Positions 51,940-59,589 of a DNA stretch of 64,000 bases are shown piece by piece; the stretch's first letter is position 1, and each line of letters starts with the position of its first letter. The DNA lies in NCBI RefSeq assembly GCF_002208095.1, contig NZ_CP017990.1, forward strand, positions 1,178,001 through 1,242,000, written 5' to 3'. A model generated the notes under the pieces. The model was not told where the DNA came from. It saw only the letters and a list, made by a program, of their open reading frames with translations, and did not search any database. The position numbers and the translations under genes are program-made. This DNA comes from Enterobacter cloacae complex sp. ECNIH7 (lineage in GTDB: Bacteria; Pseudomonadota; Gammaproteobacteria; Enterobacterales; Enterobacteriaceae).

Positions 51940-51999
51940 GCTCCAAAAGGCCCATCAATTTGACTACCGATTACCTTTAGGGTAATTTTGTCGTATTAC

Positions 52000-52033
52000 T
52001 TCACTAATAAGTGAACCTTCACCAATCAGTGAA
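52000..52033. promoter_or_regulatory. Two tandem TTCAC/GTGAA dyads
   Basis: A perfect TTCACT-N4-AGTGAA (52000-52015) and a TTCAC-N6-GTGAA (52018-52033), centres 18 bases apart. A related dyad TTCACTAT...ATAGTGAA lies before int (60759-60785). Possibly operators of one phage regulator. Confidence 0.5.
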
Positions 52034-52061
52034 CTACGAAATGCTTTCAAAGGGGGTTATT

Positions 52062-52097
52062 ATGAGAAAAATGTTTGATGAGTTCGACGGCTTTTAA
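52062..52097 (+). CDS. 11-codon mini-ORF (possible leader peptide)
   Basis: Encodes MRKMFDEFDGF, with a strong AGGGGG ribosome-binding site six bases upstream, and is followed within 20 bases by an intrinsic terminator and then by the 167-aa cargo gene. Order and spacing look like a leader peptide/attenuator or a tiny stand-alone protein. No homologue recognised. Confidence 0.4.
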   Translation: MRKMFDEFDGF

Positions 52098-52116
52098 GCT
52101 GAATCTAACCTCTACG

Positions 52117-52143
52117 AGGCGGGGAACTTACCCCGCCTTTTTT
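52117..52143 (+). terminator. Terminator before the cargo gene
   Basis: Stem AGGCGGGG / CCCCGCCT with a 6-base loop and a run of six Ts, between the mini-ORF and the gene at 52157. The gene's own promoter must overlap it, or transcription must read through. Confidence 0.85.
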
Positions 52144-52156
52144 ATGGATAAAAAAC

Positions 52157-52660
52157 ATGACATTAGACGCCAATACCCTGCAAATTATCAGTAACGCCAT
52201 TGTGCTTCTCGGCGTTGTCGTTGCCATCTGGACAATCATCTATAACGTCCGCACCGCAAAGAAAACTCAAACGGCTAACTTTCTATTCGAAAGTCGCCAG
52301 GATACGCAGTACATAGAGTCCCTGCATGTCCTTAAGCAAGTTCATCGTTCAGGAAAATCGTTCCGTGCTTACGTCTTTCCATGCGAAGGCAAAGCGATCA
52401 CCGAAGAAGAAATGATTGAGCGTCGCAAATTTCAGTACATCCTGAACTTTTACGAAAGGGTTGCCGTGAGCATCCGCGAGGGGATTTATAACGAGCAGAT
52501 GATCAAACGAACATCGTATACCACCGTGATAGAGACCTACGATATTGCCGAACCCCTGATCAAAGCCATCAGGGAGCACATCAAGTCAGAGACGACCTAT
52601 CAAGAATTTGAATGGTTGGTTAAGCGGTGGAAAGCCAAACCGCTTAAGAAGAATAAGTAA
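52157..52660 (+). CDS. DUF4760-like membrane-anchored protein, cargo at the tin/old locus
   Basis: 167 aa. One N-terminal membrane helix (about residues 8-27, IISNAIVLLGVVVAIWTII), then a cytosolic helical domain with RRKFQYILNFYERVAVSIREGIYNEQMI and a C-terminal YQEFEWLVKRWK, resembling DUF4760 proteins. It occupies the place where P2 carries tin and old, the genes that exclude other phages. A role in superinfection exclusion is inference from position. It stands alone between two terminators. Confidence 0.75.
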   Translation: MTLDANTLQIISNAIVLLGVVVAIWTIIYNVRTAKKTQTANFLFESRQDTQYIESLHVLKQVHRSGKSFRAYVFPCEGKAITEEEMIERRKFQYILNFYERVAVSIREGIYNEQMIKRTSYTTVIETYDIAEPLIKAIREHIKSETTYQEFEWLVKRWKAKPLKKNK

Positions 52661-52675
52661 CTATCGTTATTGAAG

Positions 52676-52700
52676 AAGCCGCCAGCCAGGCGGCTTTTTT
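52676..52700 (+). terminator. Terminator after the cargo gene
   Basis: Stem AAGCCGCC / GGCGGCTT with a 5-base loop and a T-run, between the convergent ends of the cargo gene and the adenine methylase. Confidence 0.85.
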
Positions 52701-53397
52701 ACTGCCCCGCGTCTACCTCGTTGAGCGCCACCATGATCGCCAGCCTTTCAGCAGGAGGAAGGGCCGCATATTTTGCGCGCCAGCGCTCAACTTTGCGCTT
52801 AATACGGTGCCGATCGTTGTAGTCTTTCCCGGCAAACGTGTGGGTATACGCGCGCCCTTCCGGGTAATTCATCCAGATTTTTTCTGTTCGCACGCCGCCG
52901 CGCGTCATGGCCTGAAATTCTTTGCTGCGCCAGCCTGTTAACCGTTCGTCATAAAGCTGCGATGGGTAGCCGGACAGAATAACGGAAACGTTTTTCGGCA
53001 GGCTGGCCAAGCAGGACAATAGCCGCTCATGATCGGCAACCGTATATTCATGGCGGTAGCGGGCGCGACTGGTGCGGGTTTCAAGCAGATATGGAGGATC
53101 GGAATAAACCAGCACGCGGCCATGTCGAGTAAAGCTTTCTCTTTCCAGAAAGCCTACAGCATCACCGTGATACAGATGCAACTTAGGCGGTGTTTGCCCC
53201 ATATCTGACCAGCGCTCGCGCGTTAATTTAAAAGCATTTTCATCAACATCAATTCCAATCGTCCTGGCTGCAAGTGGCTTGTGAAACATTACCGCGCCAC
53301 TGCCCAGGTGCGTTTCAATGTAGGTATCATGCGGTGGCATTTCAGCAATAATCTTCTGATAAACCCCACTTGCCGCTTTACTTCCCAGATAGCTCAT
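52699..53397 (-). CDS. N6-adenine DNA methyltransferase, first of two
   Basis: 232 aa MT-A/Dam-superfamily methylase. AdoMet-binding motif I is ETHLGSGAVM (residues about 28-37) and the catalytic motif IV is DPPY at 100-103. It starts MSYLGSKAASGVYQKI at 53397, the family-like N-terminus; an upstream in-frame start would run into the repeat region. It differs clearly from the second methylase at 57176. The target sequence cannot be read from the protein. Confidence 0.88.
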   Translation of the reverse strand: MSYLGSKAASGVYQKIIAEMPPHDTYIETHLGSGAVMFHKPLAARTIGIDVDENAFKLTRERWSDMGQTPPKLHLYHGDAVGFLERESFTRHGRVLVYSDPPYLLETRTSRARYRHEYTVADHERLLSCLASLPKNVSVILSGYPSQLYDERLTGWRSKEFQAMTRGGVRTEKIWMNYPEGRAYTHTFAGKDYNDRHRIKRKVERWRAKYAALPPAERLAIMVALNEVDAGQ

Positions 53398-53418
53398 TCT
53401 CTTTTGTCCCCAGCTGGC

Positions 53419-53461
53419 ACCGTCATTTTTAACAACCTGCAGCACTGTTAAAAATGACGGT
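53419..53461. repeat. 16-bp perfect inverted repeat with dispersed repeat copy B
   Basis: ACCGTCATTTTTAACA (53419-53434) and TGTTAAAAATGACGGT (53446-53461), with an 11-base loop. The right arm is part of the dispersed repeat 53437-53481, which matches 37900-37946. It lies between the methylase and gene A. Confidence 0.8.
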
Positions 53462-53510
53462 ACTCGATGTATGGCCAACACTGCCGGAAATGACGGTATT
53501 TGCCGGAATC

Positions 53511-53583
53511 CGGTACCACACCGTCAAAGCTGACCATTCCGGCCATCGCGGTATTGCGGTACCACACTGTCAAAGCCGACCAT
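53511..53583 (+). repeat. Pair of 27-bp direct repeats
   Basis: Two copies beginning CGGTACCACAC and ending GACCAT, at 53511-53537 and 53557-53583, 46 bases apart, with two mismatches. They lie just downstream of gene A (which ends at 53597). Confidence 0.8.
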
Positions 53584-53596
53584 GCTGATCAGCGTC

Positions 53597-55987
53597 TTAC
53601 TTCCGCCCCGAAAATGCGGTCTTCATCCGGTTCACGAGGTCGCTTGTCTTTTTCTTCGCCGCCATCACCTGCGACGGCAGCTTATCCAGCCCGGACGCGG
53701 CACGGTTGCGCGATACCAAACGCCCGTCCTGCAAGGTCATAACAAGATCACCGCACGCCACTGACGCACCGGCCATCATCGATCTGACCATTCCGGCGCT
53801 GGCATCAATCCCACGCAGCGCCAGCAGTTCACTAATCTGCTGCTCTTTCACGGATAGCCCGGCCCCGTCTTCCCGTCCGGTGGCCGTTTTTTTACGCTTA
53901 CTTCGCACATCGTCACTAAGCCGCTGCGCCAGTTCTCGCTTTTCCTGCCGTGAAAGCGCATCAAAATTCACCGTCGCGCCCTCAGCTGGCACAGTCATTT
54001 CCGACTGGCCTGTAGCTTCGCTGGCGGCATGTTCAACACCGTCAGCACCTGCCGCGGGATCCCGCGTACAGTTATTGACAGAACTCCGAGGGGCGGCGCT
54101 GCCGCCTGAAAAACCAACGTCAACGGCCACACCGTCAGCGCTCCGGCGCTTCGGCACGATGTTGTATTGAGCGGTGCGGGTGAAGATCAAAGAGTCATTG
54201 CCCGTTATCGGGCAATAGATACCGGTGATGCGCTGGACGTCATCGCCGTAGGCGTTGCCGTTTTCGGTGGTTTCATAGTTCAGGCGAATGCGCAGCTTAT
54301 CGCGCTCTACCAACGGGCCACCCTGGGCTAATACGTAGTTATCCCACTCGCCTGCATCAGCGGCCTGACGCGCAGTTTCCAGTTCAGGGTGTAACACCAG
54401 TTCGCGATTACCCAGGCGGCGAAGTTCACGATAGACCGTGACCGGTGCACCGCCGATCTGCTGAAACTGGCGAATAGACCAGCGCGACGCCCACGCGCTA
54501 ACGCGGAGTGACATTTCTTTCAGATCTTCACCGGTTTCGTCGTCCCTTTCGCCATCCAGTGCGAAGCCGTCGATATTCTTCGAAATGTATTTCGCTATGT
54601 AGCCGGTTGCGCTGCCTAAAGCGTCCTCAATCGGCTTAAATTCAAGGCGGTGCTCCCATGCTCCTGGCTCGTTGCCGTCTTCCCTCAGGGCATATTTACG
54701 GAAGATATCGCGCGCCTGTTCGACCTTTTCCGGGCGCATAAAAAGAAGTAAGTGCCAGTGCGGCGTTGCATCATGGTGCGGTTCAACCACGCGGAAGCCA
54801 AAAACACGGATCCCTTTTCTCTTCCACGCGGCGCGGGTTCTCGCCCAGACCTTGCAAAGGTATTGCTGCGTCTCGCGCGGTGACGCGCCACAGTATTTAT
54901 TATTACGGTGCCCGTTATGCTGCATAGCGTGATAGCGTGAAGGTGCTGTCAACGTGTAGAAGTCACCGGCCAGCCCTTCCAGCTTTGCCAGCTCTTCAAA
55001 TCCTCGCATTCTCGTCATGAGTTCGCGGCGACGGTTGGCGGGATTGGCAACACTGCCGGCGACTTTATCGATCAGAGAAATGCGCTCGCCCGTGTCCTGG
55101 TCTTCCAGTTCCATAGCCTTAAGGTATTCACGGTTAGCCTTTTTCTGGGCCAGCCATTCGGTAAGGCACGGGGCGCTGCTGTATGGAGAGGATTTTTTCT
55201 GAACGTATCCCGCCGCGATCATCAAATGCTCACGCCAGCGGGCATGGATACGGCGCAAACGGTTTAACCACCACTGCGGTGACTCAAGACGAAGTACCGC
55301 GCGTAATGCGTCCTCCGCTTCCAGTTCTTCATTGCAATACGCTGTCCAGCCGGGGATCGGCGTTTTCAGATGCACCGCCAGCGACGCAATACGGCCATAA
55401 CCAGAAATCGCCGCGAACTCAGGATCGCCGGTGCGCGCCAACTGGTGATCGGACTCGCGTATAAACTCGCTCGTAAAGATATCGGCAAGCGTATAAGCCA
55501 GTCTTTTTAACTCTTTTTTCCCTGCCCAGAGCATACGGAAAAGCTGATCGCGGATTGGCAGCAGAATGCCGGGCATCACAGTGTCAGGCTGGTAAATACT
55601 GTTCACGCCATCAATACGCGTTAATACGTGGCGCTCAAAGGTGTTAAGCAGCCAGTGGTCTGCCGCTTTGCGGTCTTTCGCGTCCAGCGCATCAAGCTTC
55701 GCGGCAAAGTGACGGCGGACATACTGTGGAAGAGAAGCCAGACGGCGGCGCAGCAGCTTGCTGCGTTCCGGCTTTTCGTCCTCCGCTACCAGTTCACTGA
55801 ACGCAATATGCTTGCGGGTGCCGTCCGGCGTGAGATAGTCGAAACCATCCAGCCCCGGCGCTACATCAACGCCAATCGGCTGGTATGGTTTGTTCCCGCC
55901 ATAAGCGTAAGGGATAGCATTGTCAGTACTACCCGGATACGGTGGAGGTGGAGAAGGGGCGCGACGGCCACGGGTTGCTGTGGTCAT
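53597..55987 (-). CDS. A: Replication initiator endonuclease gpA
   Basis: About 796 aa (P2 A 761) HUH-superfamily rolling-circle initiator that nicks the origin and stays attached through tyrosine. The metal-binding motif is H410-W-H412 (TPHWHLLLF) and the paired catalytic tyrosines are Y463 and Y467 (GYIAKYISKN), the P2 arrangement. ATG at 55987 is preferred, with a TTG three codons upstream as an alternative. It overlaps the cytosine methylase stop, so early translation is coupled. Confidence 0.94.
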   Translation of the reverse strand: MTTATRGRRAPSPPPPYPGSTDNAIPYAYGGNKPYQPIGVDVAPGLDGFDYLTPDGTRKHIAFSELVAEDEKPERSKLLRRRLASLPQYVRRHFAAKLDALDAKDRKAADHWLLNTFERHVLTRIDGVNSIYQPDTVMPGILLPIRDQLFRMLWAGKKELKRLAYTLADIFTSEFIRESDHQLARTGDPEFAAISGYGRIASLAVHLKTPIPGWTAYCNEELEAEDALRAVLRLESPQWWLNRLRRIHARWREHLMIAAGYVQKKSSPYSSAPCLTEWLAQKKANREYLKAMELEDQDTGERISLIDKVAGSVANPANRRRELMTRMRGFEELAKLEGLAGDFYTLTAPSRYHAMQHNGHRNNKYCGASPRETQQYLCKVWARTRAAWKRKGIRVFGFRVVEPHHDATPHWHLLLFMRPEKVEQARDIFRKYALREDGNEPGAWEHRLEFKPIEDALGSATGYIAKYISKNIDGFALDGERDDETGEDLKEMSLRVSAWASRWSIRQFQQIGGAPVTVYRELRRLGNRELVLHPELETARQAADAGEWDNYVLAQGGPLVERDKLRIRLNYETTENGNAYGDDVQRITGIYCPITGNDSLIFTRTAQYNIVPKRRSADGVAVDVGFSGGSAAPRSSVNNCTRDPAAGADGVEHAASEATGQSEMTVPAEGATVNFDALSRQEKRELAQRLSDDVRSKRKKTATGREDGAGLSVKEQQISELLALRGIDASAGMVRSMMAGASVACGDLVMTLQDGRLVSRNRAASGLDKLPSQVMAAKKKTSDLVNRMKTAFSGRK

Positions 55988-56979
55988 TGCGAACAATCCA
56001 GATATGCAGCTATGAACGCTTCCGCGACCGGCGCAACGATGGCATTACCGTAGGCGCGCAGCTGGCCCACTCGTCCGGCAACCCCATCAACCAAAGGGCT
56101 AATTCCGGGTTTAACTGGCCTCCACTTTCCATCGCGGCAGAAGAGCCAGTCAGCAGATCCCCAGAAACCGTTAACCGCATTGGTTCCACGAGCTGCGCTT
56201 TCACATCCAGCCGATCCGTTGATAACTTCCCGTTTCGAACTCTCCCACCCTGATAGCCGCCTTTCCCGTCCGTTGCTGTTGGTGTCGGCCAACCGGCCAG
56301 CTTCACTAATTGCGCCAGACTGCTGCCGGACATACCCGGAGTAATCCCGATTCCGCCCCGTGTTCCGTCGCTCGCACTTGGCGTAGTCCACCCCGATAAG
56401 ACTGCCGCTGTCTGCAAGTTCAATCCTCCCTCCCTGCCCGCATTCGATGGGTGTTTCCATGAATTCGCTGTCGGCGTCGGCCACCCAGAAGAGGCGCTGG
56501 CGGATGTGCGGGGCACCGAAGCCCGCAGCGCAGAGATCGAAACCTGCGAAGGCGTATTCCGCTCTTTCCAGGTGATCGCGTACATCGTCGAGCCAACCGA
56601 GGCCGTCTTTGCTCGCAACCTGTTCGCCAAAGATAACGTCAGGGCGGCACTCCGATATAAGACGAAACCATGTGGGGAAGAGGTGGCGCTCATCGTCTTT
56701 TCCCTGGCGCTTTCCGCAGGCGCTGAAAGGCTGGCAGGGGCATGAACCTGTCCAGACGGGGCGATCATCGGGCCATCCGGCACGGCGCAGGGCGTAAGAC
56801 CAGACGCCGATCCCGGCAAAGAAGTGGCATTGCTTGAATCCTTTAAGGTCATTTGCTGTTACTTCCTCAATTGAGCGAGTGTCAACGACGCCCGGGGCGA
56901 TGTGCCCAGCGTCGATCAGGTTACGCAGCCATTGCGCGGCGAAGGGATCGATCTCGTTGTAGTAAGCGATAGCGGCCAT
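55984..56979 (-). CDS. C5-cytosine DNA methyltransferase
   Basis: 331 aa. Motif I FFAGIGVWSYALRRAG (about 53-68), catalytic motif IV SCPCQPFSACGKRQG with Cys82, motif VI with GEQV instead of the usual ENV, motif VIII IRQRLFWVAD, and motif X GNAIVAPVAEAF. It occurs without any restriction endonuclease, so it probably protects phage DNA from host restriction (inference). It overlaps the genes on both sides. Confidence 0.92.
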   Translation of the reverse strand: MAAIAYYNEIDPFAAQWLRNLIDAGHIAPGVVDTRSIEEVTANDLKGFKQCHFFAGIGVWSYALRRAGWPDDRPVWTGSCPCQPFSACGKRQGKDDERHLFPTWFRLISECRPDVIFGEQVASKDGLGWLDDVRDHLERAEYAFAGFDLCAAGFGAPHIRQRLFWVADADSEFMETPIECGQGGRIELADSGSLIGVDYAKCERRNTGRNRDYSGYVRQQSGAISEAGRLADTNSNGRERRLSGWESSKREVINGSAGCESAARGTNAVNGFWGSADWLFCRDGKWRPVKPGISPLVDGVAGRVGQLRAYGNAIVAPVAEAFIAAYLDCSQ

Positions 56980-57179
56980 CAGAACGGCACCCCATCATCA
57001 AACCCGGAAAAAGCCATCTGATGCCAATGCACCCACAAACCTTTCAGTCCCACTTTTTCGGCAGGGCAAAACCAAACTATTTCAACCTCGTCCGAGGTTG
57101 TGACAAGCATATTCAGACCCGGAATACCGTCTTCATCGTGGCTGACCAACTGGCACAGAATGGAATCAATAACCATCAC
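56979..57179 (-). CDS. Small phage protein, unknown
   Basis: 66 aa, acidic, two or three tryptophans near the C-terminus (VWFCPAEKVGLKGLWVHWHQMAF). Not recognised. It overlaps the Dam methylase stop and the cytosine methylase start by ATGA, so it belongs to the early operon. The second codon is also ATG. Confidence 0.7.
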   Translation of the reverse strand: MMVIDSILCQLVSHDEDGIPGLNMLVTTSDEVEIVWFCPAEKVGLKGLWVHWHQMAFSGFDDGVPF

Positions 57180-58036
57180 GCCACCTCTTTAGATTTGCGA
57201 GATATGCGGAGTGCACCGATCACCTCACCGGTCATGTCACGGCTTTTTGCGCTGACAGAACGGCGTACGCGAAAGGAGTGAAGAGCAAAGGCGGAATAGA
57301 TATCGCGTGTTTCGGGGGTGTCGCTGTTTGAAATCACCGAACGCACACCATGCTGGTTATGTGCAGCCAGCAGCGTGTTGACAAGATCCGTGTGGTCGTC
57401 CTGCGTGAAAGGCTTGCCGTAGGCAGTGAAATTGGCAGTGTCGCTAACCGGAAGATAAGGCGGGTCACAGTAAATCACTGCATCGTAGGCGAGCTGCATA
57501 ACGTCAGGGATGGTTTGACGAAAATCCCCATGGATAAAGATCGCTTTTGTGTCGTTTGCCTTCTCAGCAAAAAGGCGCATTTCCTCTTCAGGGAAGTAAG
57601 GCTCGGCATACTTGCCGAAAGGAACATTAAATTCACCTTTCTGATTAACGCGGTATAGCCCGTTATACCCATGGCGGTTCAGGTACAGGAAATAGGAAGC
57701 AAGAAGCAGCGCCGCGTCTGGATCTGAGTCCGCTTTTTGAGTCAGTGAATTAAACTCTGCGCGTCGCTTGTAATATTCATCAGCATTATTTCCGTCTTTG
57801 AAAAGCCAGCGGCAACCGGCAATCGTATCTTCCAGACGGCCTGTTAGTTGACGGAAAAAGTTGATCAGATTCAGATTGCTATCGCAAAGCACATAGCGGC
57901 GGTATTCCGTGTTCATAAACACAGTCCCACTTCCAACAAACGGCTCAATCAGGCAATCAGCTTTCGGCAAATGCTTGAGCAGCTGCGGCATAACACGCGT
58001 CTTGCCGCCAGCCCATTTAAGAGGTGATTTAATCAT
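57176..58036 (-). CDS. Dam-type N6-adenine methyltransferase, second of two
   Basis: 286 aa. The N-terminal KWAGGKTRVMPQLLKHLP is the D12-class (Dam) signature; FVGSG at 33-37 binds AdoMet; the catalytic DPPY is at 191-194. The family often modifies GATC, but the target here is not proven. ATG at 58036 has a GAGGTTGAGA ribosome-binding site. It follows the exonuclease-like gene in the early operon. Confidence 0.92.
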   Translation of the reverse strand: MIKSPLKWAGGKTRVMPQLLKHLPKADCLIEPFVGSGTVFMNTEYRRYVLCDSNLNLINFFRQLTGRLEDTIAGCRWLFKDGNNADEYYKRRAEFNSLTQKADSDPDAALLLASYFLYLNRHGYNGLYRVNQKGEFNVPFGKYAEPYFPEEEMRLFAEKANDTKAIFIHGDFRQTIPDVMQLAYDAVIYCDPPYLPVSDTANFTAYGKPFTQDDHTDLVNTLLAAHNQHGVRSVISNSDTPETRDIYSAFALHSFRVRRSVSAKSRDMTGEVIGALRISRKSKEVA

Positions 58037-58044
58037 TCTCAACC

Positions 58045-58593
58045 TCACAACGATTCGATAAGTGGGCTGGTCAGCCGCTGCCAGATCTCGCAAACCTGCT
58101 CAGCACGATAAACGGCATCGGTCAGCATGTAGGTTGCAGTAGAGCGGCGCGGATGCGGGGCATACCCTGTTACGCCTGCGATGTGGATTAGTGTTGAGAG
58201 GTGGCGGAATTCAAAAGATGGCAAGATCGGTTCCAGCCCATAACGTGAAAGAGCATGTGCAAGCGTTGCTACATCCAGCGAACTGTCCGCCGACCAACAA
58301 AGGAGCTTTTCGTGTTTCGATGCGACTTTCTTAATAAAACTGCAAGCGCCGGACAGGGCATCAATCGCGCTACAGGTTGCGTTGATAACCTCGGCACGCT
58401 GTTCAGAATCACCTTTCATAAGCTGTAAAACCGCTTCAGGATAAATACCGCCCACCGTGGTGATATCAATGGCGCGATAAAACTGTGGGCCAATCTGACC
58501 TGTTGAAGGTTCGAAGAAAACGCACTCAATGGCGAATATTGGAGCATCCGTTGATTTACCCAGAGCGCGGATATCTAACATGACGTGGTTCAT
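58045..58593 (-). CDS. DnaQ-like 3'-5' exonuclease-fold protein, probably inactive
   Basis: 182 aa resembling the phage exonucleases of the Rv2179c/DUF5051 type, which start with an MxDLETLG-like motif and have FYRxID and HDALDDAxYQA blocks. Here the first motif reads MLDIRALG, so the second acidic residue (DxE) is Arg, and the region usually holding DxRT reads FRHLSTL. FYRAID and TDAVYRA remain. It looks like a fold that has lost metal ligands. It overlaps the preceding small gene by ATGA. Confidence 0.7.
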   Translation of the reverse strand: MNHVMLDIRALGKSTDAPIFAIECVFFEPSTGQIGPQFYRAIDITTVGGIYPEAVLQLMKGDSEQRAEVINATCSAIDALSGACSFIKKVASKHEKLLCWSADSSLDVATLAHALSRYGLEPILPSFEFRHLSTLIHIAGVTGYAPHPRRSTATYMLTDAVYRAEQVCEIWQRLTSPLIESL

Positions 58594-58814
58594 TGATTTT
58601 TGTCCTCATTGATGGCTAATTCGCGGTTGCAGATCCACCGCTCGACTGATGAAAAAATCTCTTCTGAGGTGGCGTTTTCCTTTTTCAGCTGGCCCATGCA
58701 AATACGCAGCATTCCAAGAAGGTGAGCGCGCTCACCCTTACGGGCACTGGCGCTTATTGCCACAAACTCTGGATCGCTTATTCCGCTATCCAGCTTTATT
58801 GACTTGACCGACAT
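58590..58814 (-). CDS. Small early phage protein, unknown
   Basis: 74 aa helical protein (LLGMLRICMGQLKKENATSEEIFSSVERWICN), loosely like the DUF2732 proteins found in P2 relatives. Translationally coupled to the exonuclease-like gene through ATGA. No function assigned. Confidence 0.7.
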   Translation of the reverse strand: MSVKSIKLDSGISDPEFVAISASARKGERAHLLGMLRICMGQLKKENATSEEIFSSVERWICNRELAINEDKNQ

Positions 58815-58882
58815 ACCGACCTCCTGAAAAAGGCAAAACGAAGCCCCGGCAAAAAATGCCGATGTTTTTTGATGCAGGTTAA

Positions 58883-59155
58883 TTAATGAGTGGTGCGAGG
58901 TTTTCTTTTTATCTGTCTGAATAACCTTTCATGCCAGTAATAAAGAAAATCAATGAACGTCATACGTGCACGCTCATGATTTCCCCTGATTGCCTTTTCA
59001 AGGCCATAGACAATCAAATCAATTATCGGGCTGTCCGGTGTTATATAAATACGCGAACCATTTTTAAGCTGAACGGTAAAACCTTTTTCTGCGCTTTCAA
59101 TTGATTCGCGGATTAGCATTTCCCGCTCCCACGATGTTTTCTCTTCAGTAAACAT
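58883..59155 (-). CDS. Small early phage protein, unknown
   Basis: 90 aa, starting MFTEEKTSWEREMLIRESIE after a GGGAGGT ribosome-binding site. It has a predicted beta segment (FTVQLKNGSRIYITPDSPIIDLIVYGLE) and a basic C-terminus (RLFRQIKRKPRTTH). Not recognised. Confidence 0.7.
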   Translation of the reverse strand: MFTEEKTSWEREMLIRESIESAEKGFTVQLKNGSRIYITPDSPIIDLIVYGLEKAIRGNHERARMTFIDFLYYWHERLFRQIKRKPRTTH

Positions 59156-59175
59156 GCAAGCACCTCCCAAAGATG

Positions 59176-59403
59176 TTACAAGAGTTTCTTTATCGCTCTT
59201 ATCAGAGTTGCCAATAGCCCTTTATTTATCTTTTTCGTATAAACAAAAGGCTTATTCATGCCTTTAATAAAACGTACCTTGTTCGGCTCCGGCTTAAAGA
59301 AACGGCCGTCCGGGCATTCAATCCACCCGCGAGTATTACGGTAGTGCGTTACCTGGCAACCATGCTTTAACAGGCTGGCAAGTGATGGGGCGTTATCGTT
59401 CAT
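59176..59403 (-). CDS. Fil-like early protein (DUF2724 type)
   Basis: 75 aa. The block PSLASLLKHGCQVTHYRNTRGWIECPDGRFFKP resembles the Fil family of phage 186, which causes host filamentation and is found in early operons of P2 relatives. The basic C-terminus (TLIRAIKKLL) is odd. Assigned by motif memory, moderate certainty. Confidence 0.6.
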   Translation of the reverse strand: MNDNAPSLASLLKHGCQVTHYRNTRGWIECPDGRFFKPEPNKVRFIKGMNKPFVYTKKINKGLLATLIRAIKKLL

Positions 59404-59415
59404 ATCGTGTACCTG

Positions 59416-59589
59416 CTACAGTTGCCTACGGGCTTTTAGTTCAACTTCTTCACGGCGGGCTTTATATTCAGCAAGCGCCTTAGTTCTTTGCTGCTTTACT
59501 TTTTTACTCCGCAGGCGGATTAAAAATTGAATTAAATACAATGCAACAACAGCAAAGATAGAAAGTCCGATAATCATTTCAATTTTCAT
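59416..59589 (-). CDS. Small membrane protein in the early operon
   Basis: 57 aa, starting MKIEMIIGLSIFAVVALYLIQ: one membrane helix followed by a strongly charged helix (RSKKVKQQRTKALAEYKARREEVELKARRQL). ATG at 59589 has a strong GGAGG ribosome-binding site. It overlaps the gene upstream by 11 bases. Function unknown. Confidence 0.7.
   Translation of the reverse strand: MKIEMIIGLSIFAVVALYLIQFLIRLRSKKVKQQRTKALAEYKARREEVELKARRQL

Larger units (their letters stand above)
51544..52061. other. Gene-free interval after Q: cos and regulatory repeats
   Basis: 518 bases with no credible gene. It holds a hairpin CCGCCGCA/TGCGGCGG (51554-51574), a cos-like segment (51796-51817), four TTGTGCA copies (51841, 51913, 51923, 51933), a TTACC-N5-GGTAA dyad (51971-51985) and two adjacent TTCAC...GTGAA dyads (52000-52015 and 52018-52033). 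This is where the P2 chromosome ends meet. Confidence 0.7.

Noticed and set aside
56010..56852. 280-codon frame inside the cytosine methylase region
   Set aside because: An alternative frame of the methylase gene on the same strand. The methylase frame has all catalytic motifs and coupled neighbours.
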